NCBI GenBank assembly: GCA_964420405.1
Contig: CAYQTL010000047.1
Coordinates: 1 to 35,810, forward strand
Direction: 5' to 3'
DNA from: CAYQTL01 sp964420405
GTDB taxonomy: Bacteria > Acidobacteriota > Thermoanaerobaculia > Thermoanaerobaculales > Sulfomarinibacteraceae
Length of the DNA: 35,810 bases
Shown here piece by piece: positions 23,925 through 32,974 of the stretch; the stretch's first letter is position 1; the number at the start of each line of letters is the position of its first letter. A program made the translations under genes and the position numbers. Under the pieces are notes generated by a model. That model made no database searches, was not told the origin of the DNA, and saw only the letters and a list, made by a program, of their open reading frames with translations.

Positions 23925-24881
23925 TCACGTCTCGGCCCGCGCGCGGCCGGCCTCCTCGGTCGACCCGAGACCGTCGGCGAGGCCGGCATGGTAGGCGCGG
24001 TCCAGGAGCTTCTGGATCGCCGCCGGCGGGACCAGGCCCGGGATCCGGTCGCCCATCTCGACGGCCGCGAGAAGCGCGAGGTCGGCCAGCCTGCCCACCG
24101 GCGTCGGCCTGCGGGCCAGGTGCACGCCGAGAAAGTGCCGCAGCTCGGGGTGGAGCCGGGCGAAGATCGCCCCGGACCGCCCTGACGTCCATTGCCGTCG
24201 GCGAAACCCACGGGGGCGGATACGGTGCTCGTGGATCGTCCGGGCGCGTGGGAGGTACCTGAGCCTGAGGCCCTCGGCGACCGCTCGGTAGGCGAGCTCG
24301 ATGTCCTCCCATGCGGCGGCCGGGAAGTCCTCCCGGAACCCGCCGAGGTCGAGCAGGAACGTCCGCGGCAGCGACACGTTCGAGGTGTAGAAGAAGTTGA
24401 ACGGCACGTCGGTCGGGCGCTCGATCAGCAGGTACCCGAACTGGGCGCCGTGCTCGTTGACGTACCTCGCGAACGGGCCGCTCGCCCACGGCGGAAACGA
24501 CGTGTACCCGACGACGGCCAACGGGCCAGCGGCGCCGAACAGGCGGTGCTCCTCCAGGTGCTCCTCCAGCCACCCCGGCGCCGGGATCGTGTCGTCGCCG
24601 AGAAAGAGCACGATCTCGCCGCGGGCGGCCGATGCGCCGCGGTTGCGCGCGCGCGCCGGACCAGCGTTGTCCTGCCGCAGCACCTCGAGCGTCCGCAGCT
24701 CGCGCGCCCGGCGCCCCAACCAGCCCGCCGTGCCGTCGTCCGAGCCGTCGTCGACCACCACCACCTCGGCCCGGCCGGTGCGGACGGCCGGCTGCCGCGC
24801 GAGCGCGTCGAGCACGCGCTCGAGCGCGTCGAGCCTGTTGTAGGTGGGGATCACGATCGACGCGGCCGGCGGCGGTGTCAC
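23925..24881 (-). CDS. Family 2 glycosyltransferase
   Basis: A 318-residue GT-A enzyme that transfers a sugar from a nucleotide donor. The N-terminus has SIVIPTYNR, followed by VVVVDDGSDDGTAGWL and the QDNAGPARARNRGAS segment. The metal-binding DxD-like motif is LFLGDD. GGFREDFPAAAWEDIELAYR carries the acceptor-side ED pair. The C-terminal 70 residues are helical and basic. Acceptor and product (glycolipid, O-antigen or protein glycan) are unknown. GTG at 24881 is chosen because upstream codons overlap alr and add a non-family leader. It begins 13 bases after the alr stop, so the two are probably one operon. Confidence 0.88.
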   Translation of the reverse strand: MTPPPAASIVIPTYNRLDALERVLDALARQPAVRTGRAEVVVVDDGSDDGTAGWLGRRARELRTLEVLRQDNAGPARARNRGASAARGEIVLFLGDDTIPAPGWLEEHLEEHRLFGAAGPLAVVGYTSFPPWASGPFARYVNEHGAQFGYLLIERPTDVPFNFFYTSNVSLPRTFLLDLGGFREDFPAAAWEDIELAYRAVAEGLRLRYLPRARTIHEHRIRPRGFRRRQWTSGRSGAIFARLHPELRHFLGVHLARRPTPVGRLADLALLAAVEMGDRIPGLVPPAAIQKLLDRAYHAGLADGLGSTEEAGRARAET

Positions 24882-24894
24882 GCCGGCCAGGATA

Positions 24895-26058
24895 TCAGCG
24901 GTCCGATCCCACGACGACCCGCGGAATGTCACCGCCCAGTCGGGCGAGAAGCTCGTAGTTGATGGTGCCGGCGAGCTCCGCCAGCTCCTCGACCGTGACG
25001 ACCGCGTCACCGCTCGCGCCGATCAGCACACACTCGTCTCCCACCCGCACGTCGCCGGCGTCGGTCACGTCGACCATCAGGATGTTCATGCACACCCGGC
25101 CCACGACGGGGACGCGGCACCCGTTCACGGCGACCCTCGCTCTGTTGCCCAGGACGCGGGGAAATCCGTCGGAATACCCTACGGGAAGGACGGCCAGCCG
25201 GGTCGGCCTGAGCGCGGTCCAGGTGCGACCGTAGCCGACGGTCTCGCCCCGCGGCACGTCCTGCAACTGACCCACGATTGCCTTCCAGCCGAGGATCGGG
25301 CGGAGGTCGATTCCGTCCTGTCCGTGCTCGAGAATCCACGACAGCTTGGTCTCCCGGGACGGCCAATGCCCGTAGGCGGAAATGCCGACCCGCGCGAGGG
25401 TGAAATCCGTCACCCGCCAGAGCAGCGCGGCCGCCGAGCAGGCGGTATGCACGTACGGAGGACGGCCGCCCAGGGCGCCTTCGACGATCTCGACGCTCCG
25501 CTCGAAGGTCGCGAGCTGGCGACGGGCGAAATCGTGCTCGAGAGTGTCCTCGATATTGGCGAAGTGCATCGCCACACCCACCACCTCGAGCCCTTCCGCG
25601 GCCGCCGTCCGGCAGGCCTGGGGAATCGCCTCTGGCGGCATCCCCTGGCGGTGGGTCCCGGTCTCGATCTTCAGATGGACGGGAATCGACACCCCCGTCC
25701 GGCGCCGATACTCGCCCAGCCAGCACAGCACCTCTGGGGTCGACACGAACACGTGCACGTCCGGGTCGAGGTCGAACAGCTCGGACGGCGGCACGAAACC
25801 CATCACCAGCACCGGGGCGCGGACGCCGCTCGCCCGCAGGGTCCGGGCCTCGGCCGCGCTGTGCACCGCGAACCAGTCCACCGAGCCCTCGGCCACCGAG
25901 GCGACCTGCGCCGCGCCGTGACCGTAGGCGTTGGCCTTCACGACCATCGCCAGGCGGGTCGCCGGACCGACGAGGCGGCGGAAGAGACACAGGTTGTGGG
26001 TCAGCGCATCGCGGTCGATCTCGATCCAGTGGGCGGGCCGCGGATCTCGGGCTTCCAT
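24895..26058 (-). CDS. alr: Alanine racemase
   Basis: A 387-residue PLP enzyme making D-alanine for peptidoglycan. Lys41 in VVKANAYGHG binds PLP. Tyr276 in VGYGRTW is the second base, and Arg223 in LARVGISAYG holds the pyridine nitrogen. The CMNILMVDVT segment has Asn where CMD is usual, a small active-site variant. The substrate-side KIETGTHRQGM is normal in position. No Shine-Dalgarno is present, and TAGAAT ends 6 bases before the ATG, suggesting a leaderless message. The glycosyltransferase gene follows closely. Confidence 0.94.
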   Translation of the reverse strand: MEARDPRPAHWIEIDRDALTHNLCLFRRLVGPATRLAMVVKANAYGHGAAQVASVAEGSVDWFAVHSAAEARTLRASGVRAPVLVMGFVPPSELFDLDPDVHVFVSTPEVLCWLGEYRRRTGVSIPVHLKIETGTHRQGMPPEAIPQACRTAAAEGLEVVGVAMHFANIEDTLEHDFARRQLATFERSVEIVEGALGGRPPYVHTACSAAALLWRVTDFTLARVGISAYGHWPSRETKLSWILEHGQDGIDLRPILGWKAIVGQLQDVPRGETVGYGRTWTALRPTRLAVLPVGYSDGFPRVLGNRARVAVNGCRVPVVGRVCMNILMVDVTDAGDVRVGDECVLIGASGDAVVTVEELAELAGTINYELLARLGGDIPRVVVGSDR

Positions 26059-26064
26059 TCGGGC

Positions 26065-26070
26065 ATTCTA
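26065..26070 (-). promoter_or_regulatory. Candidate leaderless -10 element of alr
   Basis: TAGAAT on the minus strand ends 6 bases before the alr ATG. No Shine-Dalgarno and no recognisable -35. Confidence 0.5.
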
Positions 26071-26252
26071 TCCTCGACATCGACCACGTTCGCGGGTGAT
26101 CGCGGCGGTGACGGTCGCCGGCTCGAGCGTCCAGGCCGGTCCCTGGGACCTCGGTCGGGGCCCGCCCAACAGCCGAATTCAAGCTCCGCCAGGCGTCACG
26201 ACGGCGGAGGTTACCAGCCCCAAGGGCCCGCGAGATTCCCATTGATTTTCGC

Positions 26253-26281
26253 TTGACCTTCACCTCAACTTTCGATACGAT
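26253..26281 (+). promoter_or_regulatory. Strong sigma-70-type promoter
   Basis: TTGACC (26253-26258), a 17-base spacer and TACGAT (26276-26281), the best promoter match in the window. It is followed by GGAGGTG and the ATG at 26310. Confidence 0.8.
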
Positions 26282-26309
26282 TCCTCTGATCTACCTGCGG
26301 AGGTGTGCC

Positions 26310-26696
26310 ATGCCGTTCGAGAGATTCGTCCCCCCGAAAAGCACCGGAACGACACCGCGAGCGACGATCCGACCCACCGGTCTGATCTCCTTCGACGCTG
26401 CAGCCGTGGAGGCGTTCGGTCTCGACAACGCGTCCCACGCGGTGCTCTTCTTCGACAAGACGCGGAAGATGGTCGGTGTCCAGAAGACGGCCAAATCGAG
26501 CGACGAAGGGGCGCTCAAGCTGTCGAAGAGGCGCCGTTCGGTGAGCGTCAAAGCGCCCCAGTTTTTCGAGCAGTACGGCATGAGCTTCGACGAGCCACAA
26601 CGCTTCGACGTCGGCTACGACAGGAGCAACGACATGCTGACCATCAGCATGAAGGGCATCCAGCGACGTCGCGGCCGGCGGCCGAAGAGCCGCTGA
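26310..26696 (+). CDS. Small basic protein, possible AbrB/phage-like fold
   Basis: A 128-residue protein with a basic tail (RRRGRRPKSR). The segment PRATIRPTGLISFDAAAVEAFGL followed by HAVLFFDKTRKMVGVQ resembles small proteins, often in phages or mobile regions, that open with an 'aTI...G.I.f...a' pattern like swapped-hairpin DNA-binding folds. The FFEQYGMSFDEPQRFDVGYD part is unassigned. DNA binding is a guess from the basic tail. GGAGG precedes the ATG and a near-consensus promoter lies upstream, so high expression is expected. The 5' region is lower in G+C than neighbours. It converges with tatD, 10 bases between stops. Confidence 0.7.
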   Translation: MPFERFVPPKSTGTTPRATIRPTGLISFDAAAVEAFGLDNASHAVLFFDKTRKMVGVQKTAKSSDEGALKLSKRRRSVSVKAPQFFEQYGMSFDEPQRFDVGYDRSNDMLTISMKGIQRRRGRRPKSR

Positions 26697-26706
26697 CGCG
26701 GCTGGA

Positions 26707-27498
26707 TCACCGTCGAGCCGGCCAGCCGTCACCGAGGCCGAACAGGGATCGGAAGGCGGCGCCGGTGGATTGGGCCACGCGCTCCTCCGGCTCGCCCCAC
26801 ACCTCCGCGAGCGTGCGGCCGACCGCGGCGACCCAGGCCGGCTCGTTGCGCCGGCCGCGATAGGGCTCCGGCGCCAGGAACGGGCTGTCGGTCTCGACCA
26901 TCGCCGCGTCCATGGGCACCGCCGCCGCCATGGTCCGGATGCCGTCAGCCCGCCGGAAGGTGACCATTCCCGAGATTCCGACCCGGAACCCGAGCCCGAC
27001 CACCTCCCGCACCGCCGGCGGAGGCTCGGTGAACGAGTGGCATACCCCGGTCACGCGGCCGGCCCAGCGGCGCAGGACGCCTCCGAGGTCGTCGAACGAG
27101 TCCCGGTTGTGGAGCACCACCGGCAGGCCCGCCTCGGCGGCCAGACCGAGCTGCCACTCGAGCGCGGCGAGCTGGTCCTCCCGCGGCGAGCGCAGGTAAT
27201 GGTAGTCGAGCCCGACCTCGCCGACCGCCACCACACCCCTGTGTCCGATCGACGCCCGCAGCCGCCGCTTGAGCCCGTCGTCGAGGGTCGACGCCTCGTG
27301 GGGATGGACGCCCGCCGCCGCGACCAGCCGGTCACCGTGCGCGCCGGCCAGCTCGAGCACCCGGTCCAGGTCTCCCGCCCCGGTCGCCGGAACCAGGACG
27401 CCGACGACCCCCGCCGCCACGGCGCGGTCCACGACCTCGCCGACCTCGTCGGGCTCGAACATGGCGAGATGGGCGTGGGAGTCGATCCAACCGCTCAC
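26707..27498 (-). CDS. tatD: TatD-family metal-dependent hydrolase
   Basis: A 263-residue amidohydrolase-fold DNase. Metal ligands are His8 and His10 in DSHAH, Glu94 in VGEVGLDYHY, His130 in LHNRDS, His154 in CHSF and Asp204 in ETDSPF. TatD proteins act as 3'-5' exonucleases on DNA in repair or quality control. Length is normal. The start is GTG without a Shine-Dalgarno, and TACACT (27507-27512, minus strand) ends 8 bases upstream. It lies 168 bases below rsmE on the same strand, and I see nothing definite in that gap besides this hexamer. Confidence 0.92.
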   Translation of the reverse strand: MSGWIDSHAHLAMFEPDEVGEVVDRAVAAGVVGVLVPATGAGDLDRVLELAGAHGDRLVAAAGVHPHEASTLDDGLKRRLRASIGHRGVVAVGEVGLDYHYLRSPREDQLAALEWQLGLAAEAGLPVVLHNRDSFDDLGGVLRRWAGRVTGVCHSFTEPPPAVREVVGLGFRVGISGMVTFRRADGIRTMAAAVPMDAAMVETDSPFLAPEPYRGRRNEPAWVAAVGRTLAEVWGEPEERVAQSTGAAFRSLFGLGDGWPARR

Positions 27499-27506
27499 GG
27501 CCGTGG

Positions 27507-27512
27507 AGTGTA
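27507..27512 (-). promoter_or_regulatory. Candidate leaderless -10 element of tatD
   Basis: TACACT on the minus strand ends 8 bases before the tatD GTG. No Shine-Dalgarno is present. Confidence 0.4.
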
Positions 27513-27666
27513 CATGAGCGGCGGGCCGACGCCCGCCTGTCCCGGTCCCGTCCCGACGGCTCCATCCGCCGCGGCGGCGCCGGCCCCGTCGGGTCAGTGC
27601 CGCGACGGCAGGGTCGGCCGCGTCCGCCGCACCTGCGTCGGCGCTCGGCCGGTCACCGGGACGTCG

Positions 27667-28392
27667 TCACCGCGCCCGCCGCTCACGCTCGAGCAGCACC
27701 ATCGCGGCGCCGGCGACGGCGGCGGTCTCGGACCGGAGGACGTGCGGCCCGAGCCGGACCGGGAGCCAGCCGTGCCGTCGGGCGACGGCGACCTCCTCGT
27801 CCGTCAGTCCTCCTTCCGGGCCCACGAGAAGGTGCTCCAGCGCCTCCGCCGGCGCACTCCACAGGGGCTCCCCGGACGGATCGGCGACGGCGCCCCGGCC
27901 GGTTGCCTCGGCGACCACCTGTCGCACCTCGGCGGGCTCGAGCAGCTCCATCTCCCACGGCCGGTGGCACTGCTTCAGCGCCTGGCGGGCGACGCGACGC
28001 CAGTGCTCCATCCTGCCGCGGACCGCCGCGACCCCGAGCTGGGAGCGCGCGGCGAGCAGCGGCCGCATCGCGGTCACGCCGACCTCGACCGCCTTCTGCA
28101 CCGCCCAGTCCATCCCGCGACCTGCGAGCACGCCGTGGACCAGGACCGGGCCAGGCACCCGGGGCGGGGCGACCGCACGCACCGCCGTCACCTCCACCTC
28201 CAGGCGACCGCGGCCCGGGGCGCCGACCGAGCCCTCGGCGACGCGGCCGCGGCCGTCGGTCACCACCACCCGGTCGCCCGCCCGCAGCCGGAGCACGGCG
28301 CGGGCGTGGTGGGCCTCTGCCGTGTCGAGCTCCACCGACCGCCCCACTCCGGCGAGCTCGCCCGGCTCGACCAGCAGCCACCGCTCAGCCAC
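27667..28392 (-). CDS. rsmE: 16S rRNA m3U1498 methyltransferase
   Basis: A 241-residue SPOUT methyltransferase that methylates N3 of U1498 in 16S rRNA. A PUA-like N-domain (about 1-70: AHHARAVLRLRAGDRVVVTDGRG) precedes the knotted domain. There HLLVGPEGGLTDEEV and LGPHVLRSETAAVAG form the SAM-binding knot. Length is normal. GTG at 28392 overlaps the prmA stop by 8 bases. The prmA-rsmE pairing after dnaJ is common in bacteria and supports both calls. Confidence 0.93.
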   Translation of the reverse strand: MAERWLLVEPGELAGVGRSVELDTAEAHHARAVLRLRAGDRVVVTDGRGRVAEGSVGAPGRGRLEVEVTAVRAVAPPRVPGPVLVHGVLAGRGMDWAVQKAVEVGVTAMRPLLAARSQLGVAAVRGRMEHWRRVARQALKQCHRPWEMELLEPAEVRQVVAEATGRGAVADPSGEPLWSAPAEALEHLLVGPEGGLTDEEVAVARRHGWLPVRLGPHVLRSETAAVAGAAMVLLERERRAR

Positions 28393-29233
28393 GGGCCGCC
28401 CGCAACGCCACCCAGCCGGCCTCTCGCCGCTCGGACGTGACCGCGAGACCCGACCCGGCCAGCGCCCTTCGGACGTCGTCGACCTGGGGCTCGAGGACTC
28501 CCGAGAACACCGCTTCGCCGGCCGCCGCGAGCCGCGCCGCGATCCCGTCCACAAGCGGCAGGAACTCCTCCGACACCATGTTGCACATCACCAGGTCGAA
28601 CCTCGGGCGCCTCGCGACGGCGGCGAGCGGTCCGGCGAAGTACCGCACACGGCACCGCCAGTCCTGGACGGCCGCGGTCTGGCGTGCGACCCACACCGCG
28701 TCCGGGTCGACGTCGAAGCCCAGCACCGACGCCGCTCCCAGGCGGTCCGCGGCGAGTGCCAGGATGCCCGAGCCGGTCCCGACGTCGAGCACGGCCAGAC
28801 CCGCCGGATCCCGCTCCTCGAGCTCACACAGCACGAGACGGGTGGACTCGTGGCTGCCGCTGCCGAACGCCGTCCGCGGCTCGACCGCGAGACGGAGACG
28901 ACCTGCCGGCGTCGCGGCGGGAGCGTCGGGCCGGGGGTCGACCCACCACCGCCGCCCGACCGGAAACGGCCGCGCGGACTCCCGGTAGGCCGCCATCCAG
29001 TCGCGGTCGGCCTCCAGCTCGATCCGCGGCGGCTCCCCTCCGATCGTGGCCAGCGCCGCCGCCGCCCGGCCGGCCGAGGACGCATCCGGCAGCCACACGC
29101 TCGCGGCGACGGTTCCGTCGCCCCGCGGCTCGACCTGCGCACCCAGCGCACCCAGCGCGGCGACGATCTCCGCGAGCGCCTCCTCGGAGCCCGCGGGCAG
29201 GACCGTCCGCACGGCCGACCAGGTACGGGTCAC
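28385..29233 (-). CDS. prmA: Ribosomal protein L11 methyltransferase
   Basis: A 282-residue SAM-dependent methyltransferase that methylates ribosomal protein L11. An N-terminal substrate-recognition domain (1-90) is followed by the linker RLAVEPRTAFGSGSHESTRL and the Rossmann motif LDVGTGSGILALAA. The usual acceptor-site ANIL reads MCNMV, keeping the essential Asn. GTG start, 36 bases below dnaJ. The N-terminal domain is more diverged than the core. Confidence 0.92.
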   Translation of the reverse strand: MTRTWSAVRTVLPAGSEEALAEIVAALGALGAQVEPRGDGTVAASVWLPDASSAGRAAAALATIGGEPPRIELEADRDWMAAYRESARPFPVGRRWWVDPRPDAPAATPAGRLRLAVEPRTAFGSGSHESTRLVLCELEERDPAGLAVLDVGTGSGILALAADRLGAASVLGFDVDPDAVWVARQTAAVQDWRCRVRYFAGPLAAVARRPRFDLVMCNMVSEEFLPLVDGIAARLAAAGEAVFSGVLEPQVDDVRRALAGSGLAVTSERREAGWVALRAARG

Positions 29234-29269
29234 GGCGCCCCCCGGACGCGACGCCGGGCGCTCACGCGG

Positions 29270-30415
29270 TCAGCACTCGCCCGCGAGGGCGCGCTTGATC
29301 CGCTCCAGCAGTCCACCCTGCCCTCCGTCGACCACGGGCTCGCCGTCCCGCGCGGCCTGCTCGATCAGGCGGCGCTGCTCGCCTGACAGCTTGCGCGGCA
29401 CGACGATCTGGAAGTGGACGTGCAGGTCGCCGGCACGGCCGCCGTCGACCCGCGGCATGCCGCCGCCCCGAACCCGCTGGACGTCGCCCGGCTGGGTTCC
29501 GGCGGCGACCTCGACGGTGCGCTCCTCGCCGAGGACGGTCGGCACCCGCACCGAGTCGCCGAGCATCGCCTGGAAGACCGACACCGGCATCTTCAGGTGC
29601 AGGTCGGCACCGTCGCGCTCGAACACGTCGTGCTCCTCGACCGCCAGCACCACGTAGAGGTCGCCGGACGGACCGCCGAGGCTGCCGCCCTCGCCCTCGC
29701 CGGCGAGCCGCAACCGCATGCCGGTGTCGACCCCCGCCGGCACCGTCACGCGCAGGCTCGCCTCGCGCTCCATTCGGCCGTCGCCGCGGCACTCCCGGCA
29801 CGGGTGCCGGTTGAGCCGCCCGCGACCGCCGCACGACGGGCACGTCTGGGCGACGGACAGGAAGCCACGCCGGAACATGACCTGCCCCGCCCCGCCGCAG
29901 GTGGCGCATGTCTCCGGCGTGGTGCCCGGCTCCGAGCCGCTGCCACCACACCGGTCGCAGCCGACCTGGCGCGGGATCCGGATCGTCCGCTCGACCCCGG
30001 TCGCGGCCTCCTCGAGCGAGATCCGCATCGTGTACTGCAGGTCGCGCCCGCGCCGCGGGCCGCTCGCGCTCCTGCCCCGGCGGGCGCCGAAAACGTCCCC
30101 GAAGCCGAACCCGAACAGGTCACCGAGGATGTCGGCGAAGTCGCCGAACGAGCCCGGGTCGAAGCCGGTGAAGCCGCCCTCGCCGACGCCCTGGTGGCCA
30201 AAGCGGTCGTAGCGGGCGCGCGTGTCCGCGTCGGACAGCACCGCGTAGGCCTCCGACGCCTCCTTGAACCGCTCCTCGGCCTCCGGATCGTCGGGGTTCC
30301 GATCGGGATGGAACTGGACCGCGAGCCGGCGGTAGGCCTTCTTGATGTCGCCGAGGGAGGCGTCGCGGGCGACGCCGAGCACCTCGTAGTAGTCGCGCTT
30401 CGTCTGGGTTGCCAT
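29270..30415 (-). CDS. dnaJ: Chaperone DnaJ, full-length class A
   Basis: A 381-residue Hsp40 co-chaperone that delivers unfolded clients to DnaK and stimulates its ATPase. The J-domain (1-70) has His36-Pro-Asp. A Gly/Phe-rich linker spans about 75-115. The zinc region has four CxxCxGxG-type repeats (CDRCGGSG, CATCGGAG, CPSCGGRG and CRECRGDG). Two beta-rich client-binding domains follow. The ATG is 7 bases past the dnaK stop. Confidence 0.97.
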   Translation of the reverse strand: MATQTKRDYYEVLGVARDASLGDIKKAYRRLAVQFHPDRNPDDPEAEERFKEASEAYAVLSDADTRARYDRFGHQGVGEGGFTGFDPGSFGDFADILGDLFGFGFGDVFGARRGRSASGPRRGRDLQYTMRISLEEAATGVERTIRIPRQVGCDRCGGSGSEPGTTPETCATCGGAGQVMFRRGFLSVAQTCPSCGGRGRLNRHPCRECRGDGRMEREASLRVTVPAGVDTGMRLRLAGEGEGGSLGGPSGDLYVVLAVEEHDVFERDGADLHLKMPVSVFQAMLGDSVRVPTVLGEERTVEVAAGTQPGDVQRVRGGGMPRVDGGRAGDLHVHFQIVVPRKLSGEQRRLIEQAARDGEPVVDGGQGGLLERIKRALAGEC

Positions 30416-30422
30416 CAGGGAA

Positions 30423-32300
30423 TCAGCCGTCGGTTTCGATGGTGTCGTCGTCCGCGTCCGAGCCGCCGGAGCCGATCCTGCCGCCGAGCGCGGCGAGCGG
30501 GTTGACCATGATGACCTCGGTCAGCACCTGGGCGGCGTCCTGGACCGCGAGGATCGCTTCCTCGAGCACGCTTCGCTCCTCGCTCGTCAGCGCCTTGCGT
30601 GCCCGGTTCAGGGTCGACCGCACATGGTCGCGATCCTCCGCGCTGAGGCTGCCTCCGAACTCCCGCACCACCCGCTCGTTGGTGTACAGGAGGCCCTCGA
30701 GGCGATTCTGGAGCTGCCGGACCTCGCGCCGCCGTTCGTCGTCCCGGCGGTACTTGTCCGCCTCGGCGATGAGGTTGTCGATCTCGGCCTTCGACAGACC
30801 GCCGGCCGGGTTGACCTCGATGCCCTGCTCCTTGCCCGTCGCGAGGTCCCGCGCGGAGACGTGGACGATGCCGTTGGAGTCGATCGAGAACGTCACCTCG
30901 ATCTGCGGAACGCCGCGGGGCGCCGGCGGGATGCCGACGAGGTCGAAGCGGCCGAGGGAGCGGTTCTCGCTCGCGATGCCCCGCTCGCCCTGGAGCACAT
31001 GGACCTCGACCGTCGTCTGGTTGTCGGCGACGGTGGTGAAGATCATCGACTTCTTGGTGGGGATCGTCGAGTTGCGCTCGATGATCTTGGTGAAGAGCCC
31101 GCCGTGGGTCTCGATGCCGAGGGACAGCGGCGTGACGTCGAGCAGGATCAGGTCCTTGACCTCGCCCTGCAGGATGCCGGCCTGGATCGCCGCGCCGATC
31201 GCCACCACCTCGTCTGGGTTGATGTCGCGGCACGGCTCGCGCTTGAAGAACTCCGACACCACCCGCATGACCATCGGCATCCGCGTCTGGCCGCCGACGA
31301 GGATGACCTGGTCGATCTCCTCGGGCTTGAGGCGTGCCGCCTCCAGGGCGTTGCGGCACGGCTCCAGGGTCCGCTCGACGAGGTCGCCCACCAGCTCCTC
31401 GAGCTTGCTCTGACTGAGCCGCATCTGCAGGTGCTTGGGGCCGGTGTGGTCGGCGGCGATGAACGGCAGCGAGATCTCGGTGACCTCGTGGGTCGAGAGG
31501 TCGCACTTGGCTGCCTCCGCCGCCTCCTTGATCCGCTGCATCGCCATCATGTCCTCGGACATGTCGATGCCGGTGTCGAGCTTGAACTGCTCGATCAGGA
31601 ACTCCATCACGCGGGAGTCGAAGTCCTCTCCGCCGAGGAACGTGTCGCCGGCGGTGGACTTGACCTCGATGATGCCGTCACCGATCTCCAGGATCGAGAT
31701 GTCGAACGTCCCGCCCCCGAGGTCGTAGACCGCGATCACCTCGTTGGTGTCCTTGCCGAACCCGTAGGCCAGCGAGGCGGCGGTGGGCTCGTTGATGATC
31801 CGCAGCACGTCGAGGCCGGCGATGGTGCCGGCGTCCTTGGTCGCCTGGCGCTGACTGTCGTCGAAGTACGCCGGCACCGTGATGATCGCCTGGGTGACCT
31901 CCTCGCCGAGGAACTCCTCGGCGAACTCCTTGATCTCGCGCAGCACCAACGACGAGATCTCCTGGGGGCTGTAGCGGCGCTCCTGGACCTCGACGTAGGC
32001 GTCGCCGTTGTCGGCCTCGACGATCTCGTACGGCACCAGGGTCCGCGCCCAACGCACCTCCTCGCAGTCGAACCGGCGGCCGATGAGGCGCTTGACGGCG
32101 TAGGCGGTGTTGCGCGGGTTGGTCATCGCCTGGCGGCGGGCGATCTGACCCACCAGGCGCTCGCCGCTGGATGTGAACGCCACCACCGACGGTGTGGTCC
32201 GTGCGCCTTCGCGGTTCGGAATCACGACCGGCTTGGTGACGTCGACCACCGCCGCGCACGAGTTGGTGGTGCCCAGGTCGATCCCGATGATCTTGCTCAC
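30423..32300 (-). CDS. dnaK: Chaperone DnaK (Hsp70)
   Basis: A 625-residue ATP-driven chaperone. The nucleotide domain begins with IIGIDLGTTNS and contains VPAYFDDSQRQATKDAG, VYDLGGGTFDIS and ILVGGQTRMP. The linker DLILLDVTPLSLGIET leads into the substrate domain (FDLVGIPPAPRGVPQIEVTFSID). A helical lid and a short acidic tail (DADDDTIETDG) end it. The GTG start overlaps the grpE stop by 4 bases. Acting with GrpE and DnaJ it folds and rescues proteins in the cytoplasm. Confidence 0.98.
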   Translation of the reverse strand: MSKIIGIDLGTTNSCAAVVDVTKPVVIPNREGARTTPSVVAFTSSGERLVGQIARRQAMTNPRNTAYAVKRLIGRRFDCEEVRWARTLVPYEIVEADNGDAYVEVQERRYSPQEISSLVLREIKEFAEEFLGEEVTQAIITVPAYFDDSQRQATKDAGTIAGLDVLRIINEPTAASLAYGFGKDTNEVIAVYDLGGGTFDISILEIGDGIIEVKSTAGDTFLGGEDFDSRVMEFLIEQFKLDTGIDMSEDMMAMQRIKEAAEAAKCDLSTHEVTEISLPFIAADHTGPKHLQMRLSQSKLEELVGDLVERTLEPCRNALEAARLKPEEIDQVILVGGQTRMPMVMRVVSEFFKREPCRDINPDEVVAIGAAIQAGILQGEVKDLILLDVTPLSLGIETHGGLFTKIIERNSTIPTKKSMIFTTVADNQTTVEVHVLQGERGIASENRSLGRFDLVGIPPAPRGVPQIEVTFSIDSNGIVHVSARDLATGKEQGIEVNPAGGLSKAEIDNLIAEADKYRRDDERRREVRQLQNRLEGLLYTNERVVREFGGSLSAEDRDHVRSTLNRARKALTSEERSVLEEAILAVQDAAQVLTEVIMVNPLAALGGRIGSGGSDADDDTIETDG

Positions 32301-32974
32301 GGGCGCTCCTCGCCTTCGCCGCGACGGCCCGGCGCGACCGCCGACGGCTCCACCACGACTCCGACCATCGCCGGGCGCACCAGACGGCCGCCGAAGAGGT
32401 ACCCTTTGGCGAGCACCTCGGCCACGGTGCCGGGCGCCTGGGCCGGGTCCTCGATCCGCTGGACGGCCTCGTGGTACTCGGGCTGGAACTGCTGCCCCAG
32501 CGGGTCGAGCCGCTCCATGCCCTGCCGCTCGAGCACGTCCCACAGCTGGCGCGCGATCATCTCCACGCCCTGCCGGAACGACGCGGGGTCGGTGTCCTCG
32601 CGGTGCTGCAGCGCACGCTCGAAGTTGTCGAGGACCGGGACCAGCTCGCGGACCACGTTCTCGCCGGCGAGCCGGTGCAGCTCCTCCCGCTCCCGCTCGG
32701 TCCGCTTGCGGTAGTTGTCGAACTCGGCAAGCTTGCGCAGGTACACGTCGCGCATGTGGTCGAGCTCCTGCCGGAGCCGGTCGATCTCGTCCCGCAGCTC
32801 GTCCCCGCCGCCGTCGGCGTCGGACGCGCCGCCGGAGGCTCCGCCGCCCACCGGCATCCCGGTGTCGGCGTCCACCGCGGTCACCTCGAGAATCTCGTCG
32901 TCTTCGCGGTCCGGCGCCGCCGCGCCCTCGGCGGGACCGACCGGCGTGTCAGGTCGCGTGCTGTCGTCAGGCAT
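32297..32974 (-). CDS. grpE: Nucleotide exchange factor GrpE
   Basis: A 225-residue DnaK nucleotide-exchange factor. An acidic, Gly-rich N-terminal 55 residues is probably disordered. A long coiled coil (about 57-110: LRDEIDRLRQELDHMRDVYLRKLAEFDNYRKRTERE) follows. The C-terminal beta domain holds the motif KGYLFGGRLVRPAMVGVV. The ATG lies 8 bases inside the end of hrcA. Confidence 0.96.
   Translation of the reverse strand: MPDDSTRPDTPVGPAEGAAAPDREDDEILEVTAVDADTGMPVGGGASGGASDADGGGDELRDEIDRLRQELDHMRDVYLRKLAEFDNYRKRTEREREELHRLAGENVVRELVPVLDNFERALQHREDTDPASFRQGVEMIARQLWDVLERQGMERLDPLGQQFQPEYHEAVQRIEDPAQAPGTVAEVLAKGYLFGGRLVRPAMVGVVVEPSAVAPGRRGEGEERP

Noticed and set aside
23740..23994. Short plus-strand frames across the lower-G+C stretch
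   Set aside because: They lack recognisable domains and run into the antisense of the glycosyltransferase gene. The small-RNA reading explains the promoter and hairpin better.
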